Origin: Azolla caroliniana
Lineage: Eukaryota > Polypodiophyta
Length of the DNA: 64,000 nucleotides
Reading direction: 5' to 3'
NCBI GenBank assembly: GCA_043228905.1
Contig: JBHGNT010000013.1
Location: forward strand, 20,956,001 to 21,020,000
The translations under genes and the position numbers were made by a program. The notes under the pieces were generated by a model, which saw only the letters and a list, made by a program, of their open reading frames with translations, searched no databases and was not told where the DNA came from. This document shows, one piece after another, positions 10,453 through 21,871 of this stretch (position 1 is its first letter; each line of letters begins with the position of its first letter).

Positions 10453-11492
10453 CTAGTAGAATTTTGGATCTAATCCCTTCATGTCTTCGTGGGACCACAC
10501 GAACACATCTTTATATTCCTTGAGCAAAGCTAACATCGCCTCTTTCTGATCTAGTAGTATGTCTTTCGCGATGGAGAGTAATCGGGGATTCGCTGTCGTT
10601 CCTACATTAACTTCTTCCAATGCTAAGGCAGTGACTCGTCGTGAAATTTCCATTTCTTTCTCGAATGCGACCCGTGCTCGGTTTAATTCCAGTATCGACT
10701 CTGGGTCCGGTTCATAAGCCTCTTTGTGAAGTGTAGTGGGAGTAGCGTACTCCGCCACAGTTTCTATTACGTCAATTTCGAATAGTGGGATGATTTGCGG
10801 GTGCTCATCCAGGTACGCTTCTACCTCTGTATCGTCCACTCCTTCCAGCATATTTATGTCTTCTGTGTACAATGGTGTCATTCCTTTCGGATGCCCCGTC
10901 ATTTCTTCTATGGGTACGCGAACTTTACTGCGTCCTCGTCGGAAACTGATACAATTATGTTGCCAGCTATGTTTGATGTTCGCCGAATGAAGCCAAGGTC
11001 TGCCAAGTAGTATTGGGTATGCTCCGGAGAGTCGAGTGTGAGTACTACCGCCGAGATGTCAAAGTGGTGACCGCCAATGACGATGCATAGTTTCTGGATT
11101 AACCCTAAGGGCCTAACAGATCGGGTATCCATCATGCGAAGCCGAAAGGGGCAAGCTTCCCATTCTGAAATTCCTAACTGTTTACACGTCTTTGCACTAA
11201 TCACATTAACACCCGAGCCCCCATCGATTATACAGCCTGTTATTTCCTTCCCGTGTAATACTAGCTTAATGGCTAGATTGTGGTGATCCACCACCGTTGG
11301 TCCGGGGCTAATTTTGGCAAAATTTACTGAGACATTTATACCAGGCCTACCTATTATGCAATATTCGACGACTTGCCGGAATCGTGGAACTTGTTGAAGG
11401 AGTTTTTCCATAGTTATGGTTATTTCGTAGCCTGCTAATGCTTGCCATATGGGGTCCAACGGCCCAACATTGGTTGCGGACTCCTGCCGCAT
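10453..11492 (-). pseudogene. Gypsy-A protease and protease-RT linker
   Basis: The 11492-10908 frame has the aspartic-protease signature GCIIDGGSGVNVIS (Asp-Gly-Gly in place of Asp-Ser-Gly) and later flap-like sequence. The 10902-10453 frame is the linker that leads into RT (LLKEYKDVFVWSHEDMKGLDP). The two differ by one frameshift near 10905. The polyprotein is otherwise collinear with Tat/Athila-type plant gypsy elements, but lineage assignment would need a tree. Confidence 0.78.
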
Positions 11493-12078
11493 ACGCGTCG
11501 TATTTGCCGCGTTCGCTTTTTCTACCCATGCTTGGGCCGCTTTGCGTACCTCATCTTGTGCAGCCCAGTCAACATTCTTTGTTTGTTGTCATGTTGTAAC
11601 CTATTGAACTTCCGATGTAATCGTATTTACAGCTGGTCCTTTGCCCTTGCGCAATGGACGTTGAGTTGCGTAGTGTCTAGGCTCTTGCCAGGCAAAACAA
11701 TGGACGTTGGACTCTCCTTTCTCTGGAGCTGGTGGCAGATTCCTATCCCCAATGTCGTTGGCTCCTCCTGGTCTTGTTGCATTCTCCAGGAATTCCGGGC
11801 TATTTGCGGTTGGTTCCTGCGTGACTCTTGGCGTAGGTCATCCTCCGAACTTTGGTCATAATGCCATTGGTCCCTATACTGTCGATGCTTTCCTTGTGAG
11901 TGCGGCCCATTGAATCCACCACGCCTATTCATCGACAGTGGTTGTCGTAACGATGCCCTCCTTTATTATACTGGTGATTGCCCCAATATTCTTCGTCCTT
12001 CGGCTCCTCTTCGTCGGAATCGTTGCTATTCTGGCAATTGCGGTAGTTCTGGTCATCGCGTGGATTTCGATCAGTATA

Positions 12079-12735
12079 TCAGGTTTGTTCCTCTTGGCGC
12101 CTTGGATCATTTCGGCGAGGTGGTCGCTGTGGTTCTACGCATCGTACTGTGGGCATAGGTCTGTTCAACATATTGTACTCACATTGCTCGACCGTGTGTG
12201 CCTTTGAGTGACAAATTGGGCGGTGAATTCGCATATTGCATTCTACAACGGAGTGCCTGGAATTGAGGCAAATCGTGCACTGAATAGCATGACAAAAGTG
12301 GCGTTCCTCGTCTTGAGGCAATGTCTGTCGTAATGAGGACAAAGAAAATCCTTCCTCCTCTTCGTCCAACTCAAGCTATAGTACTCGCTCGATGACCATG
12401 TCGGTTGTTTCCCCTTTCACACTACGTGTGTTGAGCGTCGTCTTGATAGGACGTCGTAGGGCTACCACAGACGTCTCCCTGGCCTCGTCATCTGTCAAGG
12501 CCCGTTCTAATTTTTGCCATAGATTTTGGAAGCATAAACTAAAGTCTGCGACCGATTCTGCTGGTAGCTGCTTGATCATGTAGAACTGCCCGATGATTTT
12601 GCGTTGAGGTACCCTCCGATGAAAAAATCGTAGAAATGCTGACAACAACTGGTTGAAGGTGTGGATCGCTGGTAGATCGATCTGTGAATGCCAAAACACG
12701 GCTGTACCATCCAGAGTTAAACCAAACTCTGTCAT
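12079..12735 (-). pseudogene. Gypsy-A gag with zinc knuckles
   Basis: 12735-12376 encodes the conserved gag core (GTAVFWHSQIDLPAIHTF, then FLRFFHRRVPQRKIIGQF). It is followed, after one stop, by 12369-12079 with Cys/His clusters (CHAIQCTICLNSRHSVVEC, HRPICHSKAHTVEQC). 11493-12078 and 12736-13123 hold only broken gag-like and leader sequence. Confidence 0.8.
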
Positions 12736-13123
12736 TTTTTACTAGTCCGCTTCCTCTTCTCGAAATCGCTGCTCCATGTGATTCGCGTTCCTAAAGTTCA
12801 GGAATAGCCGGATGTGGCTTGCACTGTCTGTTTCGCCATTAAAGCATGGTTAGGAGAAGGACATTCTGGATGCGATGGTGGGCAGGGAAAGATCACAGTA
12901 CTCGTGTGGTGATAGAACTTCTTGCTTGACGTCGCGATGTTGGGTGAGCGGGGAGTCGACTTTGTGGTTCGGACAGATATTACTGAGGTGAGGTTTTTGC
13001 CTTGCGCACTCCTCTGTCTGGCGTGTGATGGACCTCGTGAGTGGTTGGACTTGTCGGGTCGTTTCTCTGGGTCGCCTATGGCTAGACATCCATCCCTTGT
13101 TGTTCATCTGTGAGAAATCACAG

Positions 13124-13139
13124 ATCACCAGGCGTGCCA
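13124..13139 (-). other. Gypsy-A primer-binding site
   Basis: The minus strand reads TGGCACGCCTGGTGAT, starting 4 nt after the 5' LTR. TGG at its 5' end fits pairing with a tRNA CCA end. The tRNA was not identified. Confidence 0.6.
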
Positions 13140-13143
13140 AACG

Positions 13144-13549
13144 TGTTACTGATTAGGAACATTGTCTACGTTCAGTCCTTCGAGGTAGACCTCAAGGTGA
13201 CCATGTTACAAGAAATAGAACCTTCGTACCATAAATCGTAATGGGATACTCCCTTGTATCCAAGTAGCGGATAAGGGAGACGACTACAACCGAACTCCTT
13301 AGGAAGCGCCTACACCCTTACGATTAACAGTACGCAAAAGAGAAACCAAGAACGCAATCGAGAAAGCCACGAGAAAATAGTATTCTATTAGAAAAAATCT
13401 CTATACTCCAAAATTGCACGCTACCTCTTACAGAGGGTTTTTAGCCGTTCACGCTAACCGTGTGAACCATTACATTTGTTTCTTAACGCTTTACTACATT
13501 ATAATATTTCTGCGCTTCTGTCCGTCGGTTACGATTCCGGTGGACAACA
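13144..13549 (-). repeat. Gypsy-A 5' LTR
   Basis: 406 bp, TGTTAC...GACAACA on the plus strand, bordered outside by the target duplicate CCTAC (13550-13554). Confidence 0.92.
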
Positions 13550-13554
13550 CCTAC

Positions 13555-13649
13555 CGGTTCCCACTTGGGTCTGGCTCTTGGTTCCGCATATCGATCCAAC
13601 TTTGGCTTATTCATCCGATCCTGATCTGGTTGAGCTTGTCCGCTCAACA
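13555..13649 (-). repeat. Copia-A 5' LTR, outer part
   Basis: Continuation of 3936-4203 beyond gypsy-A. It ends CTCAACA at 13649, giving TGTTGAGCGG at the minus-strand start. Confidence 0.75.
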
Positions 13650-14192
13650 GTAAGCATGGTGTTATCAATAGGGTATGCGATGTGTATGAACCCTTGATGA
13701 AGACTTTGCAATTGCAAAGTGATGCATGAAATGTATTCTTAAGTGTTAAGAATTAGGTAATTAAGCAAGGGTTAATAAGTACCTAATTATGTGATTAAGT
13801 TAAGCGGAAGATTAAGTGATATGTGTGTGTATGTGTGTGAGAGGAAGAGAGAGAGAAGTACACTTATGAGCAACACAGATGGGGGATGATTAACTCTAAA
13901 TTAAATTAGCAGTATCATCATCAAATACAAAAATACCTACAATGAGGTATATATCGATCTCATGTGCAAGGGTGCACATGTGTGAGGATATTATAGGTAC
14001 AAAAGTGTAAGTCCTATATTAAATGTACTTGGGAGTGGAGGATCTAGAATATCCCACTTAAGTACAAGGTGCTAGTTAAGGCGTTATAGTCAACACTTCT
14101 AACTAGATTCGATCTAGGTAACTATGAAGTCACATGGTTGACTAACTAACTAAACTAAGTTGAGGTTGATCTTTCAACACGCCCCCTTAAGC

Positions 14193-15533
14193 TCAAGTGT
14201 AAGGCGTCCGACATCCAGTTCTGCTTTTGGCGTTGTCCGGCTTTTGATGTCGGCTTTTGTGCAGCTTCTGTCCGACCTTCAACTTTCTTCCTTGTGGCAA
14301 TCTCGGGTCCTCCCCCCCAAGCCGGTTGCGAAGGCTTGTAGTGTGTGGGCGAAGGCCGACTACTTCCACCCATCGTGGGGTACGAGCCGCTTCGGTGGAG
14401 CTCTTGGGCTCTTGTTTAGCCGCTACCTTCCTCGTGAAGGCATATTGATGGGCCATGTACTCGTTGTAGTTGAGCCGAGTGACAGGGTTCTTAGCTCTAG
14501 ATGAGCGTCGAAGTTTTTCGCCCGCTGATGTGAGCGCCTTCTTTACTCCGGGTGTTCGCATGATGGGTACACCAAACTCAATGTCTAGTGAGCGAGCCGA
14601 CACATCCGAATCACTGTCGTCTAGGTGGTCGACTTCGTATTCGGGCATCTTACCTTTGCCTTTTCCCAAGGTACTACTTGGCCGCGATGCGCTTGGGTCG
14701 CGCAGGGGCTCTTGTGGCCTATTAAGCCTTGTCGTAATCGGACTTTCTTCGAACATATGTTCAAAGTGATCTCCATCTTCTACCTCTTGTTCGGCAGATT
14801 TCAGGTCGAGTGGAGTGAGAGTTGAAGTTGTCTCCAGTGCATACCAGGATGCGGACTCGTCGAAGACTATGTCTCGACATACCCGAACCGGTCGGGTAGA
14901 AGGGTTGTAGCACTTGTATGCCTTCTTCTTGGACGAGTATCCTATGAGGATACATTCCTCCGACTTCGCATTGGGCTTTTGTCATTGTTTGTTCGGGATG
15001 TGTACATTTGCAATACATCATGAACTTCCTTCCGACGAGGAGCTCGTATGGAGCTAGCTCATGCACTCCATTAGTGGTGCATCGATTCATGAGATAGACG
15101 GCCGTGGATGCCCTTCGGCCCAATAGAAATTCTTCATGTGCTTCTCATGCATCATGGCGCGTGCTACCTTGAGTATTTTCCGATTCTTTCTTTCGGCTAC
15201 TCCATTTTGTTGGGGTGTGTGTCGGCACAAGAATTCTCTCTGAATGCCTTCATTTTTGAGGTAGGAGGTGAATTCATCGGAGAAGTACTCCTTTCCTCCG
15301 TCTGATCGTAGGCATCGAATGTGCCGACCGATTTCTTTTTCGACTTGTCCCTTGAGTTTTTGAAAATGGGAGAGCACTTCACTCTTCTTCTCCATCGGAA
15401 AGATCCACGTGTAGCGGGAGTAGTCGTCGATGAAGGTGACGTAGTATCGGCATCCGCCGATCATCGGCGTTTGAGCTGGTCCCCATACATCCAAGTGTAA
15501 GATGTTGAGGAGGCCTTTGCTTGTGGAGCTCAT
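14193..15533 (-). pseudogene. Copia-B integrase and linker
   Basis: 15533-15087 carries the integrase core: HLDVWGPAQT, FIDDYSRYTW, LRSDGGKEYFSDEF and PQQNGVAERKN (the D, D and E residues are present). 15123-14761 continues in another frame (TAVYLMNRCTTNGVHELAPYE). 14756-14193 is the Ser/Asp-rich linker that normally precedes RT (RRSSRAKNPVTRLNYNEYMA). It then runs into the PPT with no RT. Confidence 0.82.
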
Positions 15534-15764
15534 TTGCCGACCTTGTTCGGAATGGGAGCCCCCCCTTCTTTCAAAGGTTCCTTGATCATGGCTTCCGTCA
15601 TCTTGATGTCGAAGGTTTGAGCTCCCTTCGTGAGATGGGTCGAATCGACCTCTTCTACCGCCTCAACCTCGTCCTCGCCCACCATCCGAATTCGAGAAGA
15701 ACATTTGTCCTTCCGATGTCTTGGTTTTCATTTGGACATGGTTCTCTTCAACCATTAGCATTGA

Positions 15765-16330
15765 TTAAAGGTCAAAGAACAAGGGAGAATTTTCCCTCAC
15801 CAAGGTTGCCGTCCTGAACGAGTTGAATCGTTGAGCGAGGCCGCCCAAGCATACTTGAACCATCTCGTCTTCGTCGACGTTTATTTTGATGGAGCCAAGT
15901 GAGTCACAAATGTTCTTGATCTTGGCGGTGTAGTCCGACACAGACATGTCTTTTTGCCGAATGTTCATCAACTCTTGTCGGAGTTGAAGCTTTCAGGCGG
16001 TTGAGTTGGCGGCGAACATTTTCTTTAAGTTCGCCCACGTTTCTTTAGGCGTCTTGGCGTTTCGAATGTGGCTAAGCATGTGGTCCTGGACACATGTTGC
16101 CAAGCAATACACAACTTGACTCACCTCTTGCTCCTATGCTGCGTAGTCGGCGTTCTTTGAGTTGGGTCGATTTTCTTGTGCGCCGTTGATGTAGCTCCAA
16201 TACCCTTGGCTGACAAGCTATTGGTTCATCTTGTACTCCCAAGATGAATAATTGCTTTGGTCTAGCTTTTCACTAGGGAGCGAGCTACCCATTTGTGTGT
16301 TCATTTTGATGTAGTGTTTTCCTTTTTCGA
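15765..16330 (-). pseudogene. Copia-B gag remnant
   Basis: 15971-15765 reads MMNIRQKDMSVSDYTAKIKNICDS and VQVCLGGLAQRFNSFRT, a UBN2/gag-type segment. Weak homology continues to about 16300 with stops. It is similar to copia-A gag at 3384-3671. Confidence 0.7.
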
Positions 16331-17860
16331 TTTCCTTCGCTCAATCACTTACTCATGCTACGTAGCGGCACTACGGTAGCGGATAACTAGATTTTGCTGT
16401 CGGCGTCTCGAACACACAATCAAGGAGTCAGGTGGGCTTAGTGGATTTTCTAAACCACACTCTCTAATACTATGTTAAGAATTAGGTAATTAAGCAAGGG
16501 TTAATTAGTACCTAATTATGTGATTAAGTTAAGTGGAAGATTAAGTTATATGTGTGTGAGAGGAAGAGAGAGAGAAGTACACTTATGAGCAACACAAGAT
16601 GGGGGATGATTAACTCTAAATTAAATTAGCAGTATCATCATCAAATACAAAAATACCTACAATGAGGTATATATCGATCTCATGTGCAAGGGTGCACATA
16701 TGTGAGGATATTATAGGTACAAAAGTGTAAGTCCTAGGATATCCCACTTAAGTACAAGGTGCTAGTTAAGGCGTTATAGTCAACACTTCTAAGTAGATTC
16801 TATCTAGGTAACTATGAAGTTACATGGTTGACTAACTAACTAAACTAAGTTGAGCATGATCTCTCAACATTAAGTTTAAGAAACTTCAAAGTAGTGTATA
16901 TGATTCACTTCCTTGCAGATGTACTTAAAAAATCATGTCTACGTTAAGTATAGAATTCCAAATGGAATATGTGGATGTGACATGCATTGGAGGTTTGGCT
17001 ATGATAGCCATTGGGGAGATAGAAGAACAATTTCTGCATCATGTTATGATGGATCTCAATGGTTTTGAGAAGGATAGCAATAATTATCCAGTTATTCGGA
17101 ATATGGTCGAGAAAAAGTAGTTTTACGAGATGCCACAAAAGGTAATATGTATAAAAGCATCCTCATTGATAGAAGTATTGATGGCGAGGACTTAATTGAA
17201 GCCATACGATTCCAAACTTTGTTTTCTAAGCCAGTAATAGAGACAATAAAAAAGATGCTTCAAGATCCGGTGACTCTTTCAACATTGAAAATGGAAAATG
17301 TTATCACCAATGAACATGTCTACCAGATATACAAGCATTTTACTAGCACGAAAAACTATGGGTCTTAATGATTTGAAAACACTTGGAAATGTTTACGGCA
17401 TTAAAAAAATGATAGATGGGAAAGAAGTTTTTGCCATAATTGATAATGATAAATTGTATGATTAATATGCAATTTTCAAAAGGCAAGCTACCACGTAATG
17501 GCTTCAAAGAGATTTCTTAGATGTTTGGGGTATGATAAATTGTAAAGATGTGTGGAAAGAAAAGCTACCCGAGCTTCTAAAGCTTTCATTGATAGGGCTA
17601 ATTCAATGTTCTTCTATGGAAGCATGTGAGAGAGGCTTTAGTCGCCTAAATCTAATAAAAAATAAGTTCAGAAATAGCCTAAAAAGCGATATGGTTGATG
17701 CATTAATACGATTCTCTATTGAAGGACTTGAACTAGAAGAACATGACTTCAATGCCAACATTTAGTTGTGGTGAGAGAGCAAGGCATATCGTCATATTTT
17801 TACAGGAACTTCTCATGAAATAGAAGATGACTTCGAGGACTTCATAGAAGATATAGGTTG

Positions 17861-18466
17861 AAATTTTGTAGATTTGATCAATTTTGTTTTGAAACTTTAT
17901 ATATATTAGGTTTAATTTTATCTAATATGTTGTTAATGCTAGTTTACAAAGTTTTGAAATGTGAATTTTGTTTACAATGTTACTAAAGGTTTTTGGTAAA
18001 TATATATATTTAGTTTTTGGGATCCGAAATTTTGTGATTGATTTGATTTGGTGTTGTGCAGTATGTGCTAAATGTTTTTTATCAACATGTTCTGGTTGAC
18101 ATTGTCGCTAGTAGGAACGTGGCTAGTTGAAATTTTAAAATTCCAGTTAGGTTGATAAGAAGCATGAAAATTTCCAGTAGGGGCTAGAGACTTTGCCCAA
18201 CACTGGTTGTGACCTTGTATTGAATTATACATGTCCTTGACGATTGTTGTAGATCCTACATTGCTCTTCAAGGCATTCCTAGGTATATATAGTTAGCATC
18301 AAATCTTGATAAATTTTGATCTCGTGTTATGATTATATGTCATTGGTAACAATTGACAACAATTCCGTTCGGTTCAAGAGTGTAAAACTCAAACCGTTTA
18401 AGAAATTTGAAACTTAAATTGAATTGAACTGAATCATGAAAGAATTTAAACTGAATTTAAACTGAA
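17861..18466 (+). repeat. hAT 3' flank, shared with 29950-30540
   Basis: This non-coding stretch is repeated after the second hAT fragment with about 90% identity by eye (TATATATTAGGT region, GGTAGGGGCTAGAGACTTTGC region). The downstream part of the hAT element therefore moved or was duplicated with the gene. No gene is seen in it. Confidence 0.7.
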
Positions 18467-20985
18467 CCACGACGTAGGCTATGATATGAGCTAATAAAAT
18501 CTAAGATTTAAAATTCAAGCCAAAAGACATGAAGGAAAATGTAAAGTTGTGGTAGAAGTCATGCAGGGCCAAGCAAGAGTGCTGGCATAAATAAAAAAGG
18601 TCATGGCATCCTTATATGATATCGTATTTCAGAGTTCATACAGTTAAATCGAAGCCAACTATGTAGGATATGATATGAGCTAATAAAATCTAAGCTTTGA
18701 AATTCAAACCAAGAGACATGAAGGAAAATGTAAGGTTCTGGTAGAAGTCATGCAGGGAAAAACAAGAGAGCGCACATGAATCAAAAAGGTAATGGCGTCC
18801 TCAAAGGATATCGGATTTCCAAGTTCAAATAGTTGACTCGAAGCCCACGACATAGGATATATGATATGAGCTAATAAAATCTAAGTTTTGAAATTCAAGG
18901 CAAGAGACATGAAGGAAAATGTAAAGTTGTGGTAGAAGTCATGCAGGGACAAACAAGAGCGCCCACATGAATCAAAAAGGTCATGGTGCCCTCATATGAT
19001 ATTGGATTTCCGAGTTAAAATAGTTAAATCGAAGCCAACGACGTAGGCTATGATTTCAACTAACAAAATCATAGCTTTGAAATTCAAATCAAGCGACATG
19101 AAGGAAAATGTAAAGTTGTGGAAGAAGTCATGCAGGGGCAAGCAAGAGCGCCCACATGAATCAAAAAGGTCATGGCATCCTCATATGATATCGTATTTGA
19201 GAGTTCAAATAGTTGAATCGAAGCCAACTATGTAGGATATGATATGAGCTAATATAATCTAAGCTTTGAAATGTAGGCCAAGAGACATGAAGGAAAATGT
19301 AAAGTTGTGGTAGAAGTCAAGTAGGGGAAAACAAGAGCGCCCACACGAATCAAAAAGGTAATGGCGTCCTCATATGTTATCTGATTTCCGAGTTCAAATA
19401 GTTGAATCGAAGACAATGACATAGGCAGGCCATGATATGAGCTAATAAAATTGAAGCTTTGAAACTCAAGACAAAAGACATGAAGGAAAATGTAAAGTTG
19501 TGTTAGAAGTCAATACGGGGCAAACACGAGTGCCCACATGAATCAAAAAAGTCATGGAGTCCTCATATGATATCGGATTTCCGAGTTCATATAGTTGAAT
19601 CAAAGCCAACGACATAGGCTATCATATCAGCTAATAAAATCTATGTTTTGAAATATACGCCAAGAGACATGAAGGAATATGTAAAGTTGTGGTCGAATAC
19701 ATGGAGGGGCAAGCAAGAGTGCCGACATTAATAAAAAAGGTCAGGGCGTCCTCATACGATATCATATTTCCGAGTTCAAATAGTTGAATCAAAGCCAACA
19801 ACGTAGGCTCTAATATCAACTAATGAAATCTAAGCTTAGAAATTCAAGCCAAGAGAGATGAAGGAAACTGTAAAGTTGTGGTAGAAGTCAATCAGGGGCA
19901 ATCACGAGCGCCCACATGAATCAGAAAGGTCATGGCATACTCATAATATAGGATTTCAGAGTTCAAACAATGACTCGAAGCCAACGCTCTAGGCTATGAT
20001 ATGAGCTTATAAAATCTAAGCTTTGAAATTCAAGCCAAGAGACATGAAGGAAAATGTAAAGTTGTGGTAGAAGTCATGCAGGGGTAAAACAAGAGCGCCC
20101 ACATGAATAAAAAAAGGTAATGGCGTCCTCATATGATATCAGAGTTCCGAGTTCAAATTGTTGAATCGAAGCCAATGATGTTGGCTATGATATTAGCTAA
20201 TAGAATCGAAGATTTGAAATTCAAGACAACAGACATGAAGGAAAATGTAAAGTTGTGGTAGAAGTCAATCAGGGGCGAACACGAGCCACCACATGAATCA
20301 AAAAGGTCTTGGCGTAATCATATGATATCGGATTACATAGTTCAAATAGTTAAATCGAAGCCAACGAGGTAGGCTATGATATCAGCTAATAAAATCTATG
20401 TTTTTAAATATAGGCCAAAAGAAAGGAATGAAAATGTAAAGTTCTCATAGAAGACATGGAGGGGTAAGCAAGAGCGCTGACGTAAATAAAAAAGGTCATG
20501 GCATCCTTATATGATATCGGATTTCTGAGTTCAAATAGTTGACTTGAAGCCAATGACGTAGGTTATCATATGAGCTAATAAAATCTAAGCTTTGAAATTC
20601 AAGCCAAGATACATGAAGGAAAATGTAAGGTTGTGGTAGAAGTCATGCAGGGGAAAATAAGAGCGCCCACATGAATGAAAAAGGTAATGGCATCCTCATA
20701 TGATATCAGAATTCCGAGTTCAAATAGCTGAATTGAAGCCAACGACGTAGGCTATAATATGGGGTAATAAAATCTATGTTTTGAAATATAGGCCAAGAGA
20801 CATGAAGGAAAATGTGAAGTTGTGGTAGAAGTCATGCAGCGGCAAACAAGAGCGCCCACATGAATCAGAAAGGTCATGGCATCCGTATATGATATTGGAT
20901 TTCCAAGTTCAAATAGTTGAATCGAAGCCAACATCGTAGGCTACGATATGAGCTAATAAAATCCAAGCTTTGAAATTCGGCACAT
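18467..20985 (+). repeat. 189-bp satellite array, about 13 monomers
   Basis: The phrase GACATGAAGGAAAATG recurs at about 18525, 18714, 18905, 19094, 19283, 19476, 19665 and onward, giving a 189-193 bp period. Each monomer also has GAGCTAATAAAATCTAAG, GCGCCCACATGAATCAAAAA and TCATATGATATCGGATTTC. Monomers differ at perhaps 10-15% of sites. Short open frames inside it are accidental. It begins directly after the hAT flank and ends abruptly at copia-C sequence. Confidence 0.9.
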
Positions 20986-21355
20986 CCGAACAAGTGGGAA
21001 TGAGTGGTAGCGGCGCCAGAGTCAAGAAGGACAGAGCCGACCGGAAGGAGAAGGCCAAGACCCGGACAGGGTCTGATGTGGTGAGGGGCCTAAAACCGGA
21101 AGACGAGTTGGAAAACACCGACTCGGACAAGAGCGGGAACGAATCGGAGACAACCGATTCGCTTCAACAGTTGGATTCAGAGGAGCCGTATCAACTAAAG
21201 GCCAAGCGGACATGGATGCAGCGAAAGTCGACGCCAACATGTAGGAACCGACGGGTGGACAAGCACCGGAGTCGCAATAGCGAGGGAGGTGAAATGGGCA
21301 TGTTGAGGAGACAAGCCGATCGAGGAGGTCGAGGTGCGCAAAACCAGAAGGGTTG
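20986..21355 (+). pseudogene. Copia-C 3' interior, left half
   Basis: The open frame reads charged, repetitive sequence (VKKDRADRKEKAKTRTG, RRQADRGGRGAQNQKG). After gypsy-B it continues in frame at 27059 as CGNQDRTGRGARTRW and soon reaches the polypurine tract and LTR at 27185-27194. It is not a recognised copia domain. It may be the low-complexity linker left after internal deletion. Confidence 0.5.
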
Positions 21356-21432
21356 TGTCATGATATGGCAAGACTCGAACCCATGACCTTATGGTATATG
21401 GGTCGAGCTCTTAACCATCACACCATCTATTG
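21356..21432 (-). other. Antisense tRNA-like module in gypsy-B LTR
   Basis: The minus strand has an A-box-like TGATGGTTAAGAG and a B-box GGTTCGAGTC separated by a plausible anticodon-arm region. It is repeated in the 3' LTR at 26614-26690. Confidence 0.5.
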
Positions 21433-21800
21433 TAATTCATAGGATATTATTTTCATTTATGTTTTATTATAAGAAAGTAATGTATATTCCAGATTTCTCT
21501 GGAACATTCTAGAAGTTTCAGGATTACTCTTGACATCACTATAAAAGAAGGCACTAGGCATTATGTTGAACCAAATTGGTTCAACGCCAGTCTTAAGCCT
21601 CTTAGCCGCTTTGTAGTTATCTTTTCACATAATATATTAGCTGTTGTCATCATCTTTCTCTCTCTCTCATCCTCGCTATCTCTCTCTCTCCTCTTCTCAC
21701 TTCCTCTCTCGGGAATCTCACGCAGTCCAGTCTTCTTAGTACTAATAGTACTTCCCTTCTTAGTACTAATTCCATCTCTGCTTTAGTACTATTCCTGACA
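21356..21800 (+). repeat. Gypsy-B 5' LTR
   Basis: Contains a TATA box (CTATAAAAG near 21540), a CT-rich leader, and repeated AGTACTAATAGTACT-type motifs near the 3' end. The first 75 bp hold an antisense tRNA-like module. Confidence 0.92.
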
Positions 21801-21871
21801 GTTTGAACCAATTTTTTCCTTTCCTCCAGCCTACTTGTCGTTCTCCCTCATCCTCCTACCCTTTTCCCTAT

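Larger units (their letters stand above)
4204..13549 (-). mobile_element. Gypsy-A: complete-ended, internally deleted Ty3/gypsy element
   Basis: Direct LTRs at 4204-4671 and 13144-13549 both run TGTTAC to GACAACA. The flanking 5-bp duplication CCTAC lies at 4199-4203 and 13550-13554, so the ends are certain. All coding pieces lie on the minus strand in the order gag, zinc knuckle, protease, RT, RNase H, integrase, then about 3 kb of extra coding sequence before the 3' LTR. The RT catalytic core is missing and several frames are broken, so it is not autonomous. Confidence 0.93.
13744..16869 (-). mobile_element. Copia-B: short, RT-less Ty1/copia element
   Basis: LTRs at 13744-14179 and 16473-16869 (TGTTAAG...CAACA) are flanked by the duplicate TTAAG at 13739-13743 and 16870-16874. 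The minus-strand polypurine tract AAGGGGGCG abuts the 3' LTR at 14180. A degenerate tRNA-Met site (TAGTATTAGAGAG) abuts the 5' LTR. The interior is only 2.3 kb. It keeps gag and integrase pieces, but the sequence between the integrase C-terminal region and the PPT has lost RT and RNase H. Confidence 0.9.
13650..17860 (+). pseudogene. hAT-like transposase pseudogene, split by copia-B
   Basis: 13650-13743 and 16875-17860 join across copia-B. The left piece reads MKTLQLQSDA then stop. The right piece reads MIHFLADVLKK, IEFQMEYVDVTCIGGLA, and at 17532-17765 the hAT C-terminal dimerisation motif (IGLIQCSSMEACERGFSRLN, IKNKFRNSLKSDMVDALIRF). Frameshifts and stops occur throughout (16955, 17118, 17365, 17464). 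The family is close to the hAT genes found as ZNF862-like proteins. A second copy of the 3' half lies at 29385-29950. Confidence 0.75.
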
